A program made the position numbers and the translations under genes. A stretch of DNA of 7,692 bases from Actinomycetota bacterium. Its GTDB lineage: Bacteria > Actinomycetota > Thermoleophilia > Solirubrobacterales > 70-9. This document shows, piece by piece, positions 5,830 to 7,692 of this stretch. The stretch spans positions 9,676 through 17,367 of the forward strand of contig VAYL01000183.1 of assembly GCA_005884305.1 (NCBI GenBank), read 5' to 3'. The number at the start of each line of letters is the position of its first letter. The stretch's first letter is position 1. The notes beneath the pieces were generated by a model that saw nothing but the letters and a program-made list of their open reading frames with translations, did not search any database and was not told where the DNA came from.

Positions 5830-6282
5830 ATGGGCACGCTGGAGGCGAGCTTTAGGGTCGAGATCGCGGCGCCGCTAGACCGGTGCTACGAGATCGCCGC
5901 GGACATCGAGGGAGCGCCCAAGTGGCAGGGCACCCTCGAGAGCGTTGAGGTGGTCAAGCGCGACCGGGAGGGACGTCCCCTGGTCGTCAACACGATCTCG
6001 GACGCGAGCATCAAGAAGGTGTCCTCGAGGCTTCGCTTCTCCTACCAGCCGCCCGGCGGGATCGCCTGGGAGCAGGAGGAGGGCGAGGTGAAGTGGCTGA
6101 CCGGCTCCTGGGCGTTCGAGGACGCCGGCGAGGGCCGCACCCGCGCCACCTACGCGCTTCGCTCGGATCCGGGGCGCATCCTCAGCATGCTCCTGCGGGG
6201 CCCGGTCGAGGGCAAGGTCAAGGAGCTCCTTACGAAGGGGGCGGCCGAGGGGCTCAAGCGGGAGGCGGAGGCGACCGGTTGA
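5830..6282 (+). CDS. SRPBCC (START-like / polyketide cyclase-dehydrase) family protein
   Basis: Encodes 150 residues forming the helix-grip fold. The first strand ASFRVEIAAPLDRCYEIAADIEGAPKWQGTLESVEVV (6-42) carries the family signature of a Pro after strand 1, a helix ending in the 'D.E..P.W' turn, and a following strand; next are RLRFSYQPPGGIAWEQEEGEVKWLTGSWAFEDAGEGRTRATYAL (67-110) and a long C-terminal helix (about 119-146) that would close the hydrophobic cavity. Relatives include COQ10-like lipid-binding proteins and aromatase/cyclases; the ligand is not predictable. ATG 5830 is chosen because the upstream frame to 5731 overlaps the divergent SnoaL-like gene. The stop codon TGA (6280-6282) overlaps the TTG start of the next gene, pointing to translational coupling. 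No signal peptide, so cytoplasmic. Confidence 0.85.
   Translation: MGTLEASFRVEIAAPLDRCYEIAADIEGAPKWQGTLESVEVVKRDREGRPLVVNTISDASIKKVSSRLRFSYQPPGGIAWEQEEGEVKWLTGSWAFEDAGEGRTRATYALRSDPGRILSMLLRGPVEGKVKELLTKGAAEGLKREAEATG
6261..6271 (+). promoter_or_regulatory. Ribosome binding site deciding the TTG start of the Vps62-like gene
   Basis: GGAGG occurs twice, at 6261-6265 and 6267-6271, inside the last codons of the SRPBCC gene. The second copy is 7 nt before the TTG at 6279, an ideal spacing, but 16 nt before the alternative GTG at 6288. This supports TTG as the initiation codon, overlapping the upstream TGA as TTGA. Confidence 0.6.
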
Positions 6283-7692
6283 GCCTCGTGCGTCGCTGGT
6301 TGGCAGCGATGCTGGTCGCGTCGGCGGTGTCGTGGCTCATGGCGGCCGGCGCTCAGGCGGCCGAATCTCCGGCTCAGAAGCTAGTCGACGCGTACTCGCC
6401 GATCGTCATGCTGCGGGAACAGACGGAGGACCCACCGTGCGACTCATCCGAGGAGCAGTACGAGCCCACCACGGTGGACACGGTGCTCGGCAACCCAAGG
6501 GTGCAGCTCGTCCCGCCGGGCAAGGATGCGGCGGTGACGACGGCGCCGACAGCCGCCGAGATCGCCGGCCTGGGAGGTGGCTACCACCTGAACCTCCCCG
6601 GCGATCCCCTCCATCCGGGCTGCAACTACGCGAAGGACTTCGCGGCGCTCAAGGAGCAGGGCAACGCCCCTGCGATCACCTACGCCCGCATCGCGACCGA
6701 GGACGGGGAGTCCGGGTTGGCGGTGCAGTACTGGTTCTTCTACTACTTCAATCAGTTCAACGACCTCCACGAGGGCGACTGGGAGGGCATGCAGATCGCC
6801 TTCGACGCGAATACGCCGCGCGAGGCGCTCGCCGAAGGCCCGTCCGAAATCGCGCTGTTCCAGCATGAGGGCGGCGAGAAGGGGAGTTGGGACGACCCTA
6901 AGGTCGAGAAGGAGCTATCCAGCCGCCGGCTCCCACGCCACCTTCTACGGCCCGGCGGTCTATGTCGAGAACGGGAAAGGCGGGTCCGGCCTCGGGTGCG
7001 ACAACACCACCGAGCCGCTTCGGCGGGTGGAGCCCAAGCCTGTCCTCGTGCCAACCAACCCGCGTCCCGACGGCCCGTTCAAGTGGCTGACGTTCAACGG
7101 CCACTGGGGCCAGAAGGCGAAGGGCTACGCCAACGGTCCCCAGGGCCCGATGGACAAGCTGCAATGGGATGAGCCGTTCACCTGGATGTCCGGCGTTCGT
7201 ACCCGAAGCCCGGAGCTCCCGAGCGGCTTCGTTCTCGGACCGCAGGTAACTGGCGCCTTCTGTGCCACCGTGAAGGCCGCGTCCAGTCTGGTGAACCTCG
7301 ACGCGGAGTCGCGCCCGGCCGCGATCGCCGTTGTCGTCGGAGTCCTCATCCTGGTGATCGTCCTCCTCAGGCTGACGCGTTGGCGTCCCGTCGAGCTCAC
7401 GCCCCTACGCCAAACCCGCGCCTTCGGTCAGCTGATTCGAGCCGCGCGCCAGCTCTACGGTCGCCACTGGCGGCCGCTGGTCGTGATGGGACTGACCTCG
7501 ATCCCGATCGTCGCCGCGGTCTATGCGGTTCAGTTACTCGTTGGACAAGCGACGAGCGACAGCGACGTCGGGCACGACATCGTCCAATCCATCGGCCACC
7601 CGGTCGGGTACGCGTTGGTCGCCGCGATCGTGATCGTCTTCGTGCGAGATCTCGAGCGCGGTCAGCCGACCGGGTTCGTCGGCTCCTTTCGG
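6279..7692 (+). pseudogene. Secreted, membrane-anchored Vps62-like (DUF946-like) protein, frameshifted and cut by the window edge
   Basis: From TTG 6279 the product begins with a basic n-region, a hydrophobic stretch and a cleavage-like AQA-AES at about 26-31, a Sec signal peptide. The mature part has DAYSPIVMLREQ and the block QYWFFYYFNQFNDLHEGDWEG (150-170), the hallmark of Vps62/DUF946-type proteins. Frame 1 of the reading stays correct through Glu212 (6912-6914). The family-like sequence then resumes in the next frame from 6916 (YPAAGSHATFYGPAVYVENG, then GLGCDNTTEPLRR, GHWGQKAKGY, EPFTWMSGVR). The original frame becomes arginine-rich nonsense and stops at 7170-7172. The resumed frame stays open to the window end and adds a transmembrane helix (about 7318-7374), a basic linker, and further hydrophobic segments (7480-7545, 7606-7650). 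A sequencing or assembly error is as likely as a genuine pseudogene. The function of the intact protein is unknown. Confidence 0.75.
6912..6918 (+). other. Frameshift site in the Vps62-like gene
   Basis: The upstream frame is coherent up to GAG (6912-6914) and the downstream frame from TAT (6916-6918), leaving one unpaired C at 6915. The net change is +1, equal to a loss of 2 mod 3. There is no homopolymer and no recognised slippery heptamer, and no stop codon lies at the junction, so programmed frameshifting is not supported. Confidence 0.7.

Noticed and set aside
6900..6925. Programmed +1 frameshifting as an explanation of the broken Vps62-like gene.
   Set aside because: No known slippery motif, no in-frame stop or rare-codon stall at the junction, and residues appear to be missing as well, which fits a deletion or assembly error better.
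6093..7172. Taking the frame from ATG 6093 to 7172 as one intact gene.
   Set aside because: The start lies inside the SRPBCC gene in another frame, and the last about 85 codons are Arg-rich out-of-frame sequence. The real protein starts at 6279 and continues in another frame after 6915.
1..7692. Search for a defence system, CRISPR array, toxin-antitoxin pair, integrase or transposon.
   Set aside because: No nuclease, helicase, reverse transcriptase, recombinase or repeat array is visible. All confident genes belong to ordinary chromosomal metabolic, transport, envelope or small-ligand-binding families.

Overview
The window is about 70% G+C, and its codons end overwhelmingly in G or C. It encodes F420-type enzymes, and several proteins match the style of deep-branching Actinobacteria. 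My best guess is Thermoleophilia (Solirubrobacterales or a relative), probably from an environmental or metagenomic assembly. That placement is inference from protein style, not from a marker gene. I see no rRNA, tRNA, CRISPR array, insertion sequence or phage gene.

Layout, left to right. (1) Minus strand, 1-960: the first 34 codons of a PPOX-type flavin/F420 oxidoreductase, and 2 nt upstream of it a luciferase-like F420-dependent oxidoreductase, apparently one operon. (2) Plus strand, 1010-3346: an alpha-acetolactate decarboxylase, then, after a 39-nt gap holding a GC hairpin, a CPA1/NhaP-type cation/proton antiporter. (3) Minus strand, 3357-3773: a small four-helix membrane protein with a textbook ribosome binding site, convergent with the antiporter. 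(4) Plus strand, 3871-5346: a large multi-pass membrane protein resembling GT-C glycosyltransferases. (5) Minus strand, 5343-5765: a SnoaL/NTF2-like small protein whose stop codon shares the palindrome CTAG with the stop of the preceding gene. (6) Plus strand, 5830 to the right edge: an SRPBCC/START-like protein translationally coupled to a secreted Vps62-like (DUF946-like) protein with a C-terminal membrane region. This last gene is broken by a frameshift near 6915.

How the genes may work together. The acetolactate decarboxylase (neutral acetoin formation) and the antiporter could both serve pH or overflow-metabolism homeostasis. The two F420-type oxidoreductases probably share a redox cofactor. 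The remaining genes look like an ordinary chromosomal mix of small-ligand-binding folds and envelope proteins. I found no convincing new multi-gene system. The observations most worth checking are the frameshifted Vps62-like gene, the SD-less divergent promoter pair at 5766-5829, and the unusual C-terminal tail of the antiporter.
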